Shown: positions 53,338 to 63,323 of the stretch, piece after piece | How the letters are laid out: each line of letters opens with the position of its first letter | Numbering within the stretch: position 1 is the first letter of the stretch | NCBI GenBank assembly: GCA_003021005.1 | Contig: PXRI01000026.1 | Location: 1-64,000 of the forward strand | Direction: 5' to 3' | From: Halobacteriales archaeon QS_1_69_70 | Lineage (GTDB): Archaea > Halobacteriota > Halobacteria > Halobacteriales > Haloarculaceae | Length of the DNA: 64,000 nt | Program-made: the position numbers and the translations under genes | The notes under the pieces: generated by a model | Told to the model about the DNA's origin: nothing | The model's database searches: none | What the model saw: the letters and a program-made list of their open reading frames with translations, nothing else

Positions 53338-53763
53338 CAGACCTCACCTCGCTCGGGCGTCGCCGTGATGTAGACGCCGTCCTGGAAGACGCGCGTGTCC
53401 TTGTCGGGCACGCGGGTCAACTGTTCGATGTCGGCCGCCGTCTGGCCGACGTCCTCGATGCTCGGGCCGCGGATGGTCAGTCGTTCGCCGTCGACTTCGA
53501 CGTCGGTGTCGCCGCGGACGGTGGTCCGCCGCGGCGCCGTCTCGCCGAGGAAGTTTTCGATCCTGACCTCCGCCCCATCGACGGCGACCTGCATCGGGAA
53601 GTGGGAGTAGAAGACCTCCATCTCGTACTCCCAGCCCTCGGTCACGCCGTGGATCATGTTCCCAGAGCCGTCTCGTGACGCTCCCGTTCGGCCCCTCGAC
53701 GGTCAGCTCGAGGTGGTCCATCGTCGCCGCGACCTCCTCGGGGATCTCGATAGTCTCCTTCAT
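53337..53763 (-). pseudogene. rpl6: Ribosomal protein uL6 with out-of-frame internal deletion
   Basis: uL6 sits by the factor-binding site of the large subunit and is essential. The N-terminus (MKETIEIPEEVAATMDHLEL to SVTRRLW) is in one frame and the C-terminal two thirds (NMIHGVTEGWEYEMEVFYSH to the end) in another, joined at about 53661. Haloarchaeal uL6 has ~178 residues; the 427-base gene here is about 110 bases short, matching loss of the ~37 residues (YPDI... to ...SHID in relatives) between RRLW and NMIHG. Natural loss of a core ribosomal protein is implausible unless a second copy exists, so suspect assembly. Confidence 0.88.
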
Positions 53764-53765
53764 TG

Positions 53766-54158
53766 TCAGTATACGTATGCGATCACCTGGCCACCGACGC
53801 CCGTCTCGCGGGCGTCGTAGTGGCTCATGATGCCGTGGCTGGTCGTGACGACGAGCGTCCCGTAGTCGCGGGCCGGGAGGAACCGCTTTTCCCATTTCTC
53901 GAACTCGTCGGCGCCCGCCGCGTAGCGGGGCTTGACCGCGCCACACTCGTTGATCGCGCCCTTCAGTTCGACCTCGAACGTGCCGGCCTTGCCGTCCTCG
54001 ACGTACTGGAAGCCGTCGACGTAGCCGCGGTCGTAGAGGACCTCGAGGACGGAGCCGATCTCGTTCGAGGCGGGCGATATCGTCTGCTCCAGGTGGCCGA
54101 CGCTCTCGGCGTTGTCGAGTCCCGACAGCGCGCTGGCCAGTGGGTCGTTGTCCGCCAT
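53766..54158 (-). CDS. rps8: Ribosomal protein uS8
   Basis: A 130-residue small-subunit protein of normal archaeal length, MADNDPLASALSGLDNAESV at the start and SHGIMSHYDARETGVGGQVI at the end. Two bases separate it from the uL6 gene. Intact. Confidence 0.95.
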   Translation of the reverse strand: MADNDPLASALSGLDNAESVGHLEQTISPASNEIGSVLEVLYDRGYVDGFQYVEDGKAGTFEVELKGAINECGAVKPRYAAGADEFEKWEKRFLPARDYGTLVVTTSHGIMSHYDARETGVGGQVIAYVY

Positions 54159-54160
54159 GG

Positions 54161-54328
54161 TTAGTTGTACTTCCTGAATCCCATGCCGCGGGCGACCTCG
54201 CGGAAGCACTGTCGGCACAGCCAGATATCGTACTTGCCGACGAGGCCCTGCTCGCGCCCGCAGCGTTGACACGCCTCGAGCTGACCGGTCCGTTTCGCGG
54301 CCTGCTCGCCCGTCTCCCGTTCCGTCAT
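54161..54328 (-). CDS. rps14: Ribosomal protein uS14
   Basis: A 55-residue zinc-binding uS14 ([20 protein letters not shown] at the start, [14 protein letters not shown] at the end) with two CxxC pairs, CQRC and CRQC, that coordinate zinc. It abuts uL5 (stop at 54329) and uS8. Confidence 0.95.
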   Translation of the reverse strand: MTERETGEQAAKRTGQLEACQRCGREQGLVGKYDIWLCRQCFREVARGMGFRKYN

Positions 54329-54856
54329 CTAGTTCACCTCCAGTTCGTAGTTCGCTTCGAGGAACGCGATCGCGTCCTCGGTGGTCAGCCGGTGCCGTGA
54401 GGGGATCGAGCGGGACACCTTGTCCCGCTTTGCGACCCGGTAGCCCGGTCGGACGAGGTTCACGGTCACGTCCAGTCCGTAGATCCCGATCTCGGGGTCG
54501 TACTCCTGGCTCGGGAACGCCGTGTGTTCCTCGACGCCGAAGCTGAAGTTCCCGGTCTCGTCGAACTGCGACCGCGAGACCTCGGTGAACGATAGCGCGG
54601 TCTCGAGGAACGCCTCGGCCTCGTCCCCGCGGAGCGTGACCTTGGCGCCGATCGGGTCGCCCGCCCGGACCTCGAAGTCCTGGACGGTCGCCTCGGCGAC
54701 GGTCCGGACCGGCGTCTGGCCCGTGATCTCCGCGAGGATGTCCTCGGCCTGTGCGAGCGGCTCGCCGCCGCGGCCGACGGCCATGTGGACGACGACCTTC
54801 TCGACGGCCGGCTGCCGCATCTCGTGGACCTCGCCGGCCTCCGACCCGGAACTCAC
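54329..54856 (-). CDS. rpl5: Ribosomal protein uL5
   Basis: A 175-residue archaeal uL5, which binds 5S rRNA. Intact: [32 protein letters not shown] and [20 protein letters not shown] are all present. The start overlaps the eS4 stop by four bases. Confidence 0.95.
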   Translation of the reverse strand: MSSGSEAGEVHEMRQPAVEKVVVHMAVGRGGEPLAQAEDILAEITGQTPVRTVAEATVQDFEVRAGDPIGAKVTLRGDEAEAFLETALSFTEVSRSQFDETGNFSFGVEEHTAFPSQEYDPEIGIYGLDVTVNLVRPGYRVAKRDKVSRSIPSRHRLTTEDAIAFLEANYELEVN

Positions 54857-56010
54857 TGGTCGTCACCTCCGTCGTCGGCCCCGGCGGCATCCGCAGCATC
54901 TGCTTCCGCATCGTCGGACTCCGCGTCGGCGCCCTCCGCGGCCGCTTCGGACGCCTCCTCGGACTCTGTCTCCTCGGCGTCTGCGTCGGAGGCGTCCCCC
55001 ACATCGGACTCGTCGTCAGCCTCCGCGACGGTGGACGCCTCGTCGGCAGCTTCAGTTTCCTCGTCGTCGTCAGCCTCGTCGTCGACCTCCGCAGGCTCCT
55101 CACCAGCCTCGGCCTCGGACTCGGAGGCGTCGTCGACCTCCGCTGACTCCTCATCAGCCTCGGCATCGGACTCGGAGGCGTCGTCAGCCTCGTCGTCGGC
55201 CTCCTCGGCCTCCGTCTCGTCGACCACCTCGGTGTCCTCGTCGGCCTCGGATTCCTCGTCCGGCTCCTCCTCGACCTCGGACTCGGTCGGCTCGTCCGCG
55301 TCGGCGTCGGCGCCCTCGACGAAGTTCTCGTCGATGATGACGACGTACGCCTCGATCGTCTCGAAGTCGTCGTCGCCGTGGAAGTCCTCGATGCGGACGT
55401 TGTTCGCCGAGGAGCCGGGCGTGACCTGGATGTCGTCGATGGTGCCGATCCGGCCGGCGTGGGCGCCGCGGACGGCGGTCACCAGCGCACCTTCTTCGTA
55501 GGGGAAGTGCGCGACGACTTCGTCATCATCGTTCGATACGACGATGGAGTCGTTAGTGCCATACTGGTCGGCGTCCTCGACGAGCAGCGTCTGCCCGTCG
55601 TGCAGCGTCAGCTGCGTGTCCCCGCCCGGCACCTGGCGTTTGCCCTCGATCTTGCCGAGCTTCGAGCCCGCCGCGTCCGCGCCGATGGAGGTCAACGAGA
55701 GCCGACCGCCCTCGTCGGGGAAGACGCGGTAGTGTTCGCCACGCTCGCGGAACGTCAGGATGTCGAACATCCCGATCGGCCGGCGCTCGTCGGAGACGGC
55801 CCTGCCGTTTACGAGTACGCTATCCTGGCCGAGCGCGAAGCGGGCCTCCTTCGTCGAGTCGACGTAGCCGAGCACGTCACGCAGGACGATGAGCAGCGGC
55901 ACGCCGCCCTCGCCGTGCGGGCCCGCGCCCGCCTTCGTCGTGTAGGTCGCCTCCTTCCGCTCGACGGGCCAGGAGTCAGGGACCGCCAGTCGCTTCTGGT
56001 GGTTGCTCAT
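54853..56010 (-). CDS. rps4e: Ribosomal protein eS4 with long acidic tail
   Basis: A 385-residue protein. Residues 1-~235 are normal archaeal eS4 ([53 protein letters not shown]). About 150 residues of Asp/Glu/Ser/Ala-rich low complexity follow (for example [20 protein letters not shown]), with short internal repeats such as [11 protein letters not shown]. Haloarchaeal eS4 is normally about 235 residues. The tail may extend from the ribosome as a halophilic solubility or binding extension. It is directly upstream of uL24. Confidence 0.95.
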   Translation of the reverse strand: MSNHQKRLAVPDSWPVERKEATYTTKAGAGPHGEGGVPLLIVLRDVLGYVDSTKEARFALGQDSVLVNGRAVSDERRPIGMFDILTFRERGEHYRVFPDEGGRLSLTSIGADAAGSKLGKIEGKRQVPGGDTQLTLHDGQTLLVEDADQYGTNDSIVVSNDDDEVVAHFPYEEGALVTAVRGAHAGRIGTIDDIQVTPGSSANNVRIEDFHGDDDFETIEAYVVIIDENFVEGADADADEPTESEVEEEPDEESEADEDTEVVDETEAEEADDEADDASESDAEADEESAEVDDASESEAEAGEEPAEVDDEADDDEETEAADEASTVAEADDESDVGDASDADAEETESEEASEAAAEGADAESDDAEADAADAAGADDGGDDQ

Positions 56011-56363
56011 GCGTCGTCCTCCCGGAGACGCGTCTCGCGGCGGTCGTCCTCGAGGTCAAGCTCCGTGACCGCGACGTTGCTGGCGTCGAGCGACCGCGGG
56101 ACCTCCTCGCCGTCGGCCGTCTCGATGGTGACGTCCTCGACGTCGATGGTCGCCGCCCGGAGGTCTACGTCGACGACCTCGCCGGACTCGCCGGCGAAGT
56201 CACCGCGCCGTATCTCGACGGTGTCGCCCGCGTTCACGCGGACGTTCCGCTGATCGAACTCCTCGCGGAGCTCGCCGGATAGCGGCGCGCGGACCTGCTT
56301 TTGCTTCTCGTGTAGCGTGGCGCGTTCCTCGCGGTTGCGCTGTTTGTGTGGTTGTCGTGTCAT
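56007..56363 (-). CDS. rpl24: Ribosomal protein uL24
   Basis: A 118-residue archaeal uL24 ([20 protein letters not shown] at the start; KOW motif in [20 protein letters not shown]). Overlaps eS4 start by four bases. Intact. Confidence 0.95.
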   Translation of the reverse strand: MTRQPHKQRNREERATLHEKQKQVRAPLSGELREEFDQRNVRVNAGDTVEIRRGDFAGESGEVVDVDLRAATIDVEDVTIETADGEEVPRSLDASNVAVTELDLEDDRRETRLREDDA

Positions 56364-56365
56364 GG

Positions 56366-56764
56366 CTATACGATCATCGTCGCGGTGCTCGCGATGGTGC
56401 CGAACCGCTCGGCGACCTCGCGGGCGATGGGGCCTTTCAGTTCGGTGCCGCGTGGGTCCTCGTTCTCGTCGACGACGACGGCCGCGTTGTCCTCGAACTT
56501 CACGCGCGTGCCGTCGGGCCGACGGATCGGCTTCCGCTGCCGGATGATCACCGCCTCCAGCACCTGCCGCCGCATCTCCGGGGTGCCCTTGGTCACCGAG
56601 ACGGTCACCCGGTCGCCGAGCCCCGCCTTCGGGTGGCGGTTCTTGGTGCCGGAGTATCCCGCGATGGAGACGACCTTCAGCTCGCGGGCGCCGGTGTTGT
56701 CCGCACACGAAAGCAGCGACCCCTTCTCGAGGCCCTGCGTGACCTCGGCGTTCATCGCCTCCAT
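56366..56764 (-). CDS. rpl14: Ribosomal protein uL14
   Basis: A 132-residue uL14 ([20 protein letters not shown] and [14 protein letters not shown]). Intact, with normal length. Confidence 0.95.
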   Translation of the reverse strand: MEAMNAEVTQGLEKGSLLSCADNTGARELKVVSIAGYSGTKNRHPKAGLGDRVTVSVTKGTPEMRRQVLEAVIIRQRKPIRRPDGTRVKFEDNAAVVVDENEDPRGTELKGPIAREVAERFGTIASTATMIV

Positions 56765-57120
56765 CAGGCGTCACCTCCCTCGTCGCCGTCCGGGACGCCC
56801 ACGACGACGTGGTGTTTCGTCTTCGAGAGCGGTCGCGTCTCGGCTATCTTCACGTCGTCGCCGACCGACAGCGGTTCCAGCACCTCCGGCACGTGGGCCG
56901 GGATGCGCGACCGTCGCTTCATGTGGCGGTCGTACTTGGGCACCTTCACCTCGTACTCCCGCTGGACGACGACCGTCCGGTCCATCTCCGTCGAGACGAC
57001 CGTCCCCTCGATGACCTGTCCGCGGACGGACAGCTCGCCGTGGAACGGACACGTCTCGTAGTCGTACTCCTCCGGGTCGTCGGGCTCCGGCGGGGTGGGT
57101 ACGTCGAGTCCTATCGCCAT
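56764..57120 (-). CDS. rps17: Ribosomal protein uS17
   Basis: A 118-residue archaeal uS17 with an acidic/Pro-rich N-terminal extension and [20 protein letters not shown] near the end. One-base overlap with uL14. Intact. Confidence 0.95.
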   Translation of the reverse strand: MAIGLDVPTPPEPDDPEEYDYETCPFHGELSVRGQVIEGTVVSTEMDRTVVVQREYEVKVPKYDRHMKRRSRIPAHVPEVLEPLSVGDDVKIAETRPLSKTKHHVVVGVPDGDEGGDA

Positions 57121-57440
57121 ACTGAACCTCCGTTCGTCTCAGTGCGTCGGGCCGGACGGGCGACGAGCCGCTCTCCCTCGACGAGGACGTCCTCGTCCGC
57201 TCGCAGGTCGTCACCGCCCGCCTGACTCGAGGCGGGTCGCGTCCCGCGATCCAGGGAGAACCGGAACGTCGTCGACGCCTTCGGCAGCTGCTTGACCCCG
57301 TCGTCGGTCTCGACGAGCAGCGTCCCCGTCGTCTCGTCGACGACGCGGCCGGCCACCCCGACCAGGTCCGGGTTCGGCGACGCCTCGACGGAGACGTCGA
57401 GGCCGGCGAGTTCGTGACGGGGCAGTGATTCCGGCGTCAT
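57111..57440 (-). CDS. rnp1: Ribonuclease P protein component 1 (Rpp29/Pop4)
   Basis: A 109-residue RNase P protein of the Pop4/Rpp29 type, a Sm-like barrel that helps the RNA subunit mature tRNA 5' ends. Signature [20 protein letters not shown] and [15 protein letters not shown] are present. It overlaps uS17 by ten bases. Its place between uL29 and uS17 is the usual archaeal position. Confidence 0.9.
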   Translation of the reverse strand: MTPESLPRHELAGLDVSVEASPNPDLVGVAGRVVDETTGTLLVETDDGVKQLPKASTTFRFSLDRGTRPASSQAGGDDLRADEDVLVEGERLVARPARRTETNGGSVWR

Positions 57441-57646
57441 ACGTCCGGATCACCCTCCTCACGCTGGATCGTCTTCAGGCGGGCGATGGTGCGCTTGAGT
57501 TCGCCGATGCGGCCCGGGTTCTCCGGGGCACCACCGGCCGCCAGCACGGCCTTCTCGTTGAGGAGCTCGGTCTCGAGCTGCTCTAGCTCCGCCTCGCGTT
57601 CGGCGGGCGTCATGTCGCGGATCTCCTCGACGTACAGGATGGCCAT
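57437..57646 (-). CDS. rpl29: Ribosomal protein uL29
   Basis: A 69-residue helical-hairpin protein ([20 protein letters not shown] and [20 protein letters not shown]). Overlaps rnp1 by four bases. Intact. Confidence 0.95.
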   Translation of the reverse strand: MAILYVEEIRDMTPAEREAELEQLETELLNEKAVLAAGGAPENPGRIGELKRTIARLKTIQREEGDPDV

Positions 57647-57648
57647 CG

Positions 57649-58794
57649 TCAGTCGCCCCCCTCGTCGTCCTCGTCGGCCGCGTCGGTCGATTCTTCGTCG
57701 GTCGAATCCTCCTCGGTCGAATCCTCGCCCGCCGATTCCTCGTCGGGGGATTCATCACCAGCCGATCCTTCGTCAGCCGAATCCTCGGCCGATTCCTCAT
57801 CGGCGGATTCATCGTCAGCCGATTCATCCGCATCGGCGGACTCGGTCCCGTCATCATCATTGACCGCACCGGTGTCTCCCTCGGGTTCCGTCTCGTCGTC
57901 AGCCACCGCCTCCTCCATCTCCTCGACGAGTTCGGCGGCCTCCTCCTCGACGTCCTCGTCGAGGGCCTCGGGCTCCTCTTGCCCGCCCTCGGCGGAGTCC
58001 GGCGGCGAGGTCGGTGACTCGCCGGTCTCGGCGTCGACCTCCGCTTCGATGATCTCCTCGTCCGGCGCCTCGGCCGCGGTCTCCTGTTCTATGACCTCCT
58101 CGGGGTCGGCGCCGACGGGTTCGGCCTCGGCCTCGTCGGGAGTCTCGAGGAGTTCGTCGACGTCGCCGTCGGCTTCCTCGACGAGTTCGGCGACCTCGAC
58201 GTCCTCGTAGACCTCGAAGTCGTCGGGCAGCTGGGCGTCCGGCGGGATGATCTTCACGCGGACGCCGATGGTGCCCAGCTTCATCACGGCGGTGCCGACG
58301 CCGCTGTCGACGATCTCCTCGGCGGGCTCGCCGTTGTGCTTGACGTAGCCGCGGTTGAACTTCTCCACGCGCGAGCGGGCGCCCGTGACCTTCCCGCTCA
58401 GGACGATCTCCGCGCCCAGCGCGCCGGCGTCCATGATGCGGTCGATGGTCGTGTGGCCGGCCTTCCGGAAGTACCAGCCGCGCTCTAGGGCGTTCGCCAG
58501 CCGGTCGGCGACGACCTGGGCGTTCAGGTCGGGCTCGTCGACCTCCTGGACGTCGACCTGCGGGTCCTCGAGGTCGAACCGTTCCTCGAGCTCCGTGGTG
58601 ATCTTCCGGATGTTCTTGCCGCCCTTCCCGATGACCATCCCGGGCTTTTCGGCCTTCAGGACGATCTGGGTGCCCATCGGCGTCTTGGCGACCTCCATGC
58701 CGCCGTAGCCCGCGCGGGACAGTTCCTCGGAGAAGAACTCGTCTATCCGGGTCCGCTGGAGGCCGTCGTGGATGAACTGGTGTTCGTCCGCCAT
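57649..58794 (-). CDS. rps3: Ribosomal protein uS3 with repetitive acidic tail
   Basis: A 381-residue uS3. The type-II KH domain is intact ([24 protein letters not shown] at 56-59) along with [16 protein letters not shown] near 195-210. Beyond ~residue 215 the protein is an acidic Glu/Asp/Ser tail of ~165 residues including tandem [14 protein letters not shown]-type repeats. Haloarchaeal uS3 usually has an acidic tail but is typically nearer 300 residues. It is near the mRNA entry site, so the tail may project there. One-base overlap with uL22. Confidence 0.95.
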   Translation of the reverse strand: MADEHQFIHDGLQRTRIDEFFSEELSRAGYGGMEVAKTPMGTQIVLKAEKPGMVIGKGGKNIRKITTELEERFDLEDPQVDVQEVDEPDLNAQVVADRLANALERGWYFRKAGHTTIDRIMDAGALGAEIVLSGKVTGARSRVEKFNRGYVKHNGEPAEEIVDSGVGTAVMKLGTIGVRVKIIPPDAQLPDDFEVYEDVEVAELVEEADGDVDELLETPDEAEAEPVGADPEEVIEQETAAEAPDEEIIEAEVDAETGESPTSPPDSAEGGQEEPEALDEDVEEEAAELVEEMEEAVADDETEPEGDTGAVNDDDGTESADADESADDESADEESAEDSADEGSAGDESPDEESAGEDSTEEDSTDEESTDAADEDDEGGD

Positions 58795-59258
58795 TATTCG
58801 GCCGCCACCTCCTCCAGTACCAGTTCGACGTCGACCTGCGGGGTGTTCCAGTCCGACGCCCGACCGAACGCGCGCGGCTTCTGGCCCGGGGACTCGCCGA
58901 CCTTGTGGGCGGCGACGTGGGCGATCTCCATCGTCTCGCCCTCGAAGCCCTGGTGGTCGGCGTTGTTGATCCCGTTCTCGAGGAGGTCGAGGAAGGCCTC
59001 GGCGGCCTTCGCGGGATAGCGGCCGGCGTCCCACCCCTCGATGTCGCTGCGGTGGCCGACGCCGGAGTTGTGCGAGCGGAACGGGACCGACTGCTCCTCC
59101 TCGATGACCGCCTCGAGGTACTCGATAGCTTCGCTGGCCGTCTTGCCCCTGAGCTCGCGGGCGATCTCCGTGCTGTGCTTGTGGCTCACGTGCCGCTCCC
59201 GGAGCATCGCCTTGGCGGTCTCGTCCGGGTCGGCGTCGACGCTGTAGCTGATTCCCAT
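58794..59258 (-). CDS. rpl22: Ribosomal protein uL22
   Basis: A 154-residue archaeal uL22 ([20 protein letters not shown] at the start; [34 protein letters not shown]). It lines the exit tunnel. Intact, two bases after uS19. Confidence 0.95.
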   Translation of the reverse strand: MGISYSVDADPDETAKAMLRERHVSHKHSTEIARELRGKTASEAIEYLEAVIEEEQSVPFRSHNSGVGHRSDIEGWDAGRYPAKAAEAFLDLLENGINNADHQGFEGETMEIAHVAAHKVGESPGQKPRAFGRASDWNTPQVDVELVLEEVAAE

Positions 59259-59260
59259 GG

Positions 59261-59683
59261 TCACTTGAGCGGGACGAACTTCGAGGAGCGGGTGGCCCCG
59301 ATACCCGCCTGGCCGTGCTCGACGGACTGGCGCGTGAGCTGGAACTCGCCGAGGTAGTGGCCGATCATCTCCGGTTCCACCTCGACGCGCTCGAAGCTCT
59401 GGCCCGCGTGGACCGCGAAGGTGAGTCCGACGAACGCCGGCAGGATGGGCATGTCGCGGAGGTGGGTCCGGATCGGGTCGTCGGCCGTCGCGTCCGGGTC
59501 CGCCTCGCGTGCCTCCTCGCGGAGCTTCTCCTGTTCGGGGGAGAGGCCCCGTTCGATGGTTCGCCGCTGTCGTGCGGGCAGCAGTTCCGCGACCTCCTCG
59601 AGCGTCATCTCCTGCAGTTCCTCGAGCGTGTGGCCACGGTAGGTGAACTCGCCCTCGTGGCCGATCTGGTAGTCCGAACTCAT
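59261..59683 (-). CDS. rps19: Ribosomal protein uS19
   Basis: A 140-residue archaeal uS19 ([60 protein letters not shown]). Overlaps uL2 by four bases. Intact. Confidence 0.95.
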   Translation of the reverse strand: MSSDYQIGHEGEFTYRGHTLEELQEMTLEEVAELLPARQRRTIERGLSPEQEKLREEAREADPDATADDPIRTHLRDMPILPAFVGLTFAVHAGQSFERVEVEPEMIGHYLGEFQLTRQSVEHGQAGIGATRSSKFVPLK

Positions 59684-60411
59684 TCGTCGCCTCCGGCCCC
59701 GCCGCGACCGGTCCGCTTGGAGGCGATGTCGCCCACCTTGCGGCCCGGCGGCGCGTCGCGGGAGATGCTCTTTGGTTTCCCGGGGTGCTGGCGGCCGCCG
59801 CCACCGAAGGGGTGGTCGACGGCGTTCATCGCGATCCCGCGGACGCGCGGATACTTGGTGCCGCGCGCCGTCAGCTTGTGGTGCTTGTTGCCGGCCTTGA
59901 CGAACGGCTTCTCCGTCCGGCCGCCGCCGGCGACCACGCCGATCGTGGCGCGGCACTCCGGCGAGAGGCGGCGCATTTCGCCGCTCGGCAGCTGGACGAC
60001 CGCGGCGTTGCGGTCGTGGGTGAGAAGCGTCGCGGAGACGCCGGAGGCGCGTGCGAACTTCCCGCCGTCGCCGGGCTGGCGCTCGACGTTACACACCGGG
60101 ACGCCCTCCGGGATCTCGGCCAGGGGCATCGTGTTCCCGGGCGCGATCTCCGCCGAGACGCCGATCTGGATCTCGTCGCCGACCGTCACGCCCTCGGGGG
60201 CGAGCACGAGGCGGCGGTCGCCGTCGTCGAACTCGACGTCCGCAAGCGGCGCCGACCGCGCGGGGTCGTGTTCGATGCCGACGATCTCGCCGGTGACGAC
60301 GTCGTCGTCCTCGACGGTGCGGTGGGAGAGGTCGGCCTTGTAGCGATGCGATGGCGACCGGAACGTGGGGGAGCCGCGACCGCGCCGTTGACCGAGGATC
60401 CGTCGTCCCAC
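59680..60411 (-). CDS. rpl2: Ribosomal protein uL2
   Basis: A 243-residue uL2, part of the peptidyl-transferase centre. The conserved [20 protein letters not shown], including the His close to the centre, is intact. Two bases separate it from uL23. Confidence 0.95.
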   Translation of the reverse strand: MGRRILGQRRGRGSPTFRSPSHRYKADLSHRTVEDDDVVTGEIVGIEHDPARSAPLADVEFDDGDRRLVLAPEGVTVGDEIQIGVSAEIAPGNTMPLAEIPEGVPVCNVERQPGDGGKFARASGVSATLLTHDRNAAVVQLPSGEMRRLSPECRATIGVVAGGGRTEKPFVKAGNKHHKLTARGTKYPRVRGIAMNAVDHPFGGGGRQHPGKPKSISRDAPPGRKVGDIASKRTGRGGAGGDE

Positions 60412-60413
60412 GG

Positions 60414-60662
60414 TCAGAACACCCCGATCCTGGAGGCGACTTCCTGGGCGTCGTCTTCCTCGGAGAGGAGGACGGTCGCCTTCTTGTCGCCGTCCATGGT
60501 GTTCTGTGTGTTCACCGAGGCCACCGCGACGTCGAACTGCCGTTCGATCGCTGCGGCGATGTCGTCCTTCGTCGCCCCGCTCTCGCAGACGAACTGGAGC
60601 TTGTTCCCGAAGTCCATCTCGTTCATCGCCTTCTCGGTGACGAGCGGGTGTTTCAGCGTCAT
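60414..60662 (-). CDS. rpl23: Ribosomal protein uL23
   Basis: An 82-residue archaeal uL23 (MTLKHPLVTEKAMNEMDFGN at the start). It forms part of the tunnel exit, where SRP docks. Overlaps uL4 by four bases. Intact. Confidence 0.95.
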   Translation of the reverse strand: MTLKHPLVTEKAMNEMDFGNKLQFVCESGATKDDIAAAIERQFDVAVASVNTQNTMDGDKKATVLLSEEDDAQEVASRIGVF

Positions 60663-61405
60663 CGGTCGGCCACCTCCGCGACGGCGGACTCGGTCCAGAC
60701 CGTCAGCCGGCCCGGCTGGGTGCCGGGCGCGAGGTCCTCGGCGTTGACCTCGGCGGCGGTCGCCACGTCGGCGCCCGCGAGGTTCCGCGCCGCGAGCGAG
60801 GGCTCCTCGCTCGTGACGACGAGGACGGACGTGGGCTCGGTGTACTTCCGCCCCCGGGTGGTCCCGCGGCCGGCCCGGACCGACTTGCCGTCCTCGGCGC
60901 GCTCGACGTCGGCGTAGACGCCCAGCGACTGGAGGACGTCGACCGCCTCCTGGGTCTTCGTCAGCTCCTCGAACTCGTCGTCGACGACCAGCGGGAACTC
61001 GACGTCGTCGTCGAAGGCGTGGCCGCGGTCCGCGACCATGTCGCCGTCCGCCGTCGCCGCGACGGCGCTGCGGGTGGCCAGCTTCCGCTCCTTTTCGTTG
61101 ATATCGAGCCCGCGGTCCGTCTCGACCTTCGGCGGGTGGGCGGCACGGCCGGAGACGGCCTGCGGCACCTCCCGGGCGCGCCCGTCCTGTCGGGGCACGT
61201 GCGCCATCCCGCGGCCGCTGCCGTGGGACTCCGCCGGGGTTCGAAGGCCCGCGTACTCGTCTGTACCGGCGTCCTGCGTTCGGTTGGCCCGGGCGGCGAG
61301 CACCGCGCGCTTGACGAGGTCGGGCCGGAGCGTCGTCTCGAAGACCTCCGGGAGGTCGAGTTCGCCCGCGTCGTCGCCGTCCAGGCCGCGTACTGTTGCC
61401 TTCAT
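60659..61405 (-). CDS. rpl4: Ribosomal protein uL4
   Basis: A 248-residue archaeal uL4 with AGLRTPAESHGSGRGMAHVP (tunnel loop), ARNLAGADVATAAEVNAEDL and a conserved C-terminus. Intact. Confidence 0.95.
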   Translation of the reverse strand: MKATVRGLDGDDAGELDLPEVFETTLRPDLVKRAVLAARANRTQDAGTDEYAGLRTPAESHGSGRGMAHVPRQDGRAREVPQAVSGRAAHPPKVETDRGLDINEKERKLATRSAVAATADGDMVADRGHAFDDDVEFPLVVDDEFEELTKTQEAVDVLQSLGVYADVERAEDGKSVRAGRGTTRGRKYTEPTSVLVVTSEEPSLAARNLAGADVATAAEVNAEDLAPGTQPGRLTVWTESAVAEVADR

Positions 61406-61408
61406 GGA

Positions 61409-62419
61409 TCATCCCTGATTCGATTCCGTCGAGACGTACCGCACCTCGGGGTCGAGGCGCGGCTGGTCCGCCGGGCGGACCGCCGGCCGGAGGCGCACGA
61501 GGCGCTTGTCCGGGCCGGGGACGGAGCCTTTCACCAGCGCGTAGGCACCGTCGACCTCCCCGTAGTTGACGAAGCCACCGTCCGGGGTGACGTCGTCGTC
61601 GCCGAACTCGAGGAGCCGCTTGTTCAGCTCGGTGCGCTGGTGGTAGCCCGTCTGGCCCTGCTGGGGCACGGTCGACCGGACGCGCGAGGGGTTCCAGGGG
61701 CCGAGGTTGCCGATGCGTCGGCGCCAGCCCTGCCGGGCGTGTTTGCCCTTCCGCTTCTGGACGCCCCAGCGCTTGACGGGCCCCTGGGTGCCCTTGCCCG
61801 TCGTGACGCCCGCGACGTCGGCGTACTCGCCGGCGCGGAACACGTCGGTGACGGCGTGCTCGCCGCCGTCGTCGAGCAGGTCGAAGCCGTACTCGACGCG
61901 GTCGTCGAGCGAGCCGCCGCCGACGCGCGTCTCCATCACGTCGGGTCGCTTCTTCGGGACGCTCGAGAGATCGCCGGGGACGGTATGGGTGATGACCCGC
62001 ACGTCCGCGAGCGCGTCCTCCTCGAGCGCGTCCCGGATCCGGCGTTCGGCGTCCGTGGTCTGTTCGTCCGGCACGGCCAGCGCCCGCTGTAGGTCCTCGT
62101 GGACGTCGTCGGCCCACGACTCGGTGAGGGGGCGCTTGCCGTACGGCGTGTCCTCGTAGGCTCTGAGGGCGACGGCCCGCATCGGTGGCGTCTCGACGAC
62201 GGTCACCGGGACGGTCTCCTCCCGGCCCTCGCGGGGGGAGTCGGGCTCGTCGTTTATCGCGACGACGTGGCTCATGCCGGCCTTGTAGCCGGCGAAGCCC
62301 TGGAGCCCGGGCTGGCCGTCGTCGTCCGGCCAGCTGTCGAACCGCGGTACCTCGCCGGCGGCGCGGCTCCGGGGGCCGAAGCCCAGCGAGCCTTTGCGTG
62401 GTCTGCGTGGTTGTGGCAT
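61409..62419 (-). CDS. rpl3: Ribosomal protein uL3
   Basis: A 336-residue archaeal uL3 (MPQPRRPRKGSLGFGPRSRA at the start; VAGVTTGKGTQGPVKRWGVQ; GFVNYGEVDGAYALVKGSVP). Intact; first ribosomal protein of the block, seven bases after the methyltransferase gene. Confidence 0.95.
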   Translation of the reverse strand: MPQPRRPRKGSLGFGPRSRAAGEVPRFDSWPDDDGQPGLQGFAGYKAGMSHVVAINDEPDSPREGREETVPVTVVETPPMRAVALRAYEDTPYGKRPLTESWADDVHEDLQRALAVPDEQTTDAERRIRDALEEDALADVRVITHTVPGDLSSVPKKRPDVMETRVGGGSLDDRVEYGFDLLDDGGEHAVTDVFRAGEYADVAGVTTGKGTQGPVKRWGVQKRKGKHARQGWRRRIGNLGPWNPSRVRSTVPQQGQTGYHQRTELNKRLLEFGDDDVTPDGGFVNYGEVDGAYALVKGSVPGPDKRLVRLRPAVRPADQPRLDPEVRYVSTESNQG

Positions 62420-62426
62420 TCGTGTC

Positions 62427-63260
62427 TCACTCCAGTGTGAGGGGCGCGAGGGTGGCGAACAGCGCTTCCTCGGTCCGCACGACCTCGCTGCCCTGGTTCG
62501 GAACCGCATCCAGCCAGAGGTCGAACCGCGCTGTGGGTTCGTCGTCGAACGGCGCCTCCTCGCCCGGCCGGCAGTCGAGTAGCTCGGGCAGGCCCCGTTC
62601 GGGGGCGCCGAAGACGACCGTCGTGCCGTCGTCGGCCGCCCGCCCGGCCAGCTGGCCGAGCCGGTCGATCGACAGCGGCTCGCCGTGCCGGGACGCGGCG
62701 ATCCGCACGCCGGCGTCCGGCCGCGTGAGCGCCTCCTCGATGGTCGCACGCTCGACGTCGAACCCCGGAAGGGGAACGTCCTCGAGTTTCGCGCGAACCG
62801 GCCGTCGCGAAGAGACCCTGACGGCGACGCGCTCTCCCTCCGCGTGCTCCTCGTCCGGAGCGGGGAGGGAGATCGGGTGTTGCAGTCCGCAATTGACCCG
62901 GACGCGCCCGTCAGGACCGACCTCGGTCACGATTCCCTGTCTCAACGACCCCGAACCGTCCGATCCGGAGCCGGTCCGTGAAGCGACGCGGAGCGGCGGC
63001 AGGACACCGGCGTACTCCAGTTCGTCCCGCCTGCCCCAGGCCTCCTTTCGGAGGTACGGGGGCGTGGCGGCGTACTCGAGCACCGTGCCGACGAACCCGT
63101 CGTCGAACCGCCCCTCGCTTCCCCGGTCGGGGAATATGAGGAGCCGGTCCACCCGGAAGACGACCGCCGCGCGTGCGACGTAGCCGAGTTTGCGAGTCGC
63201 CTCGCGTCCGTCCTCGGCCTCCCGGGCGAGTGACGACGGCACGAGCACGCTGCGTGTCAT
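62427..63260 (-). CDS. SPOUT RNA methyltransferase (putative N3-uridine type)
   Basis: A 277-residue SPOUT-superfamily protein. LLIFPDRGSEGRFDDGFVGT near the N-terminus and the knot region ATIEEALTRPDAGVRIAASR with VVFGAPERGLPELLD correspond to the SAM-binding deep trefoil knot. ATG 63260 (MTRSVLVPSSLAREAEDG) is preferred over an upstream in-frame codon. It leads the S10 operon in haloarchaea and probably modifies rRNA or tRNA. A TATA-like element (63314-63323) lies ~55 bases upstream. Confidence 0.8.
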   Translation of the reverse strand: MTRSVLVPSSLAREAEDGREATRKLGYVARAAVVFRVDRLLIFPDRGSEGRFDDGFVGTVLEYAATPPYLRKEAWGRRDELEYAGVLPPLRVASRTGSGSDGSGSLRQGIVTEVGPDGRVRVNCGLQHPISLPAPDEEHAEGERVAVRVSSRRPVRAKLEDVPLPGFDVERATIEEALTRPDAGVRIAASRHGEPLSIDRLGQLAGRAADDGTTVVFGAPERGLPELLDCRPGEEAPFDDEPTARFDLWLDAVPNQGSEVVRTEEALFATLAPLTLE

Positions 63261-63313
63261 GCCGTGACGCTTCCTCGTCCCTACACTAGACTGTACCGGT
63301 CGTACCGAACCCA

Positions 63314-63323
63314 TCCTTAAAAG
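63314..63323 (-). promoter_or_regulatory. TATA-like element of ribosomal operon
   Basis: GCTTTTAAGG on the minus strand, about 55-60 bases before ATG 63260, implying a short untranslated leader. Confidence 0.5.

Noticed and set aside
60414-62117. Long minus frame spanning uL23-uL4-uL3
   Set aside because: Only its last 82 codons (uL23) are real; the rest is out of frame with uL4 and uL3.
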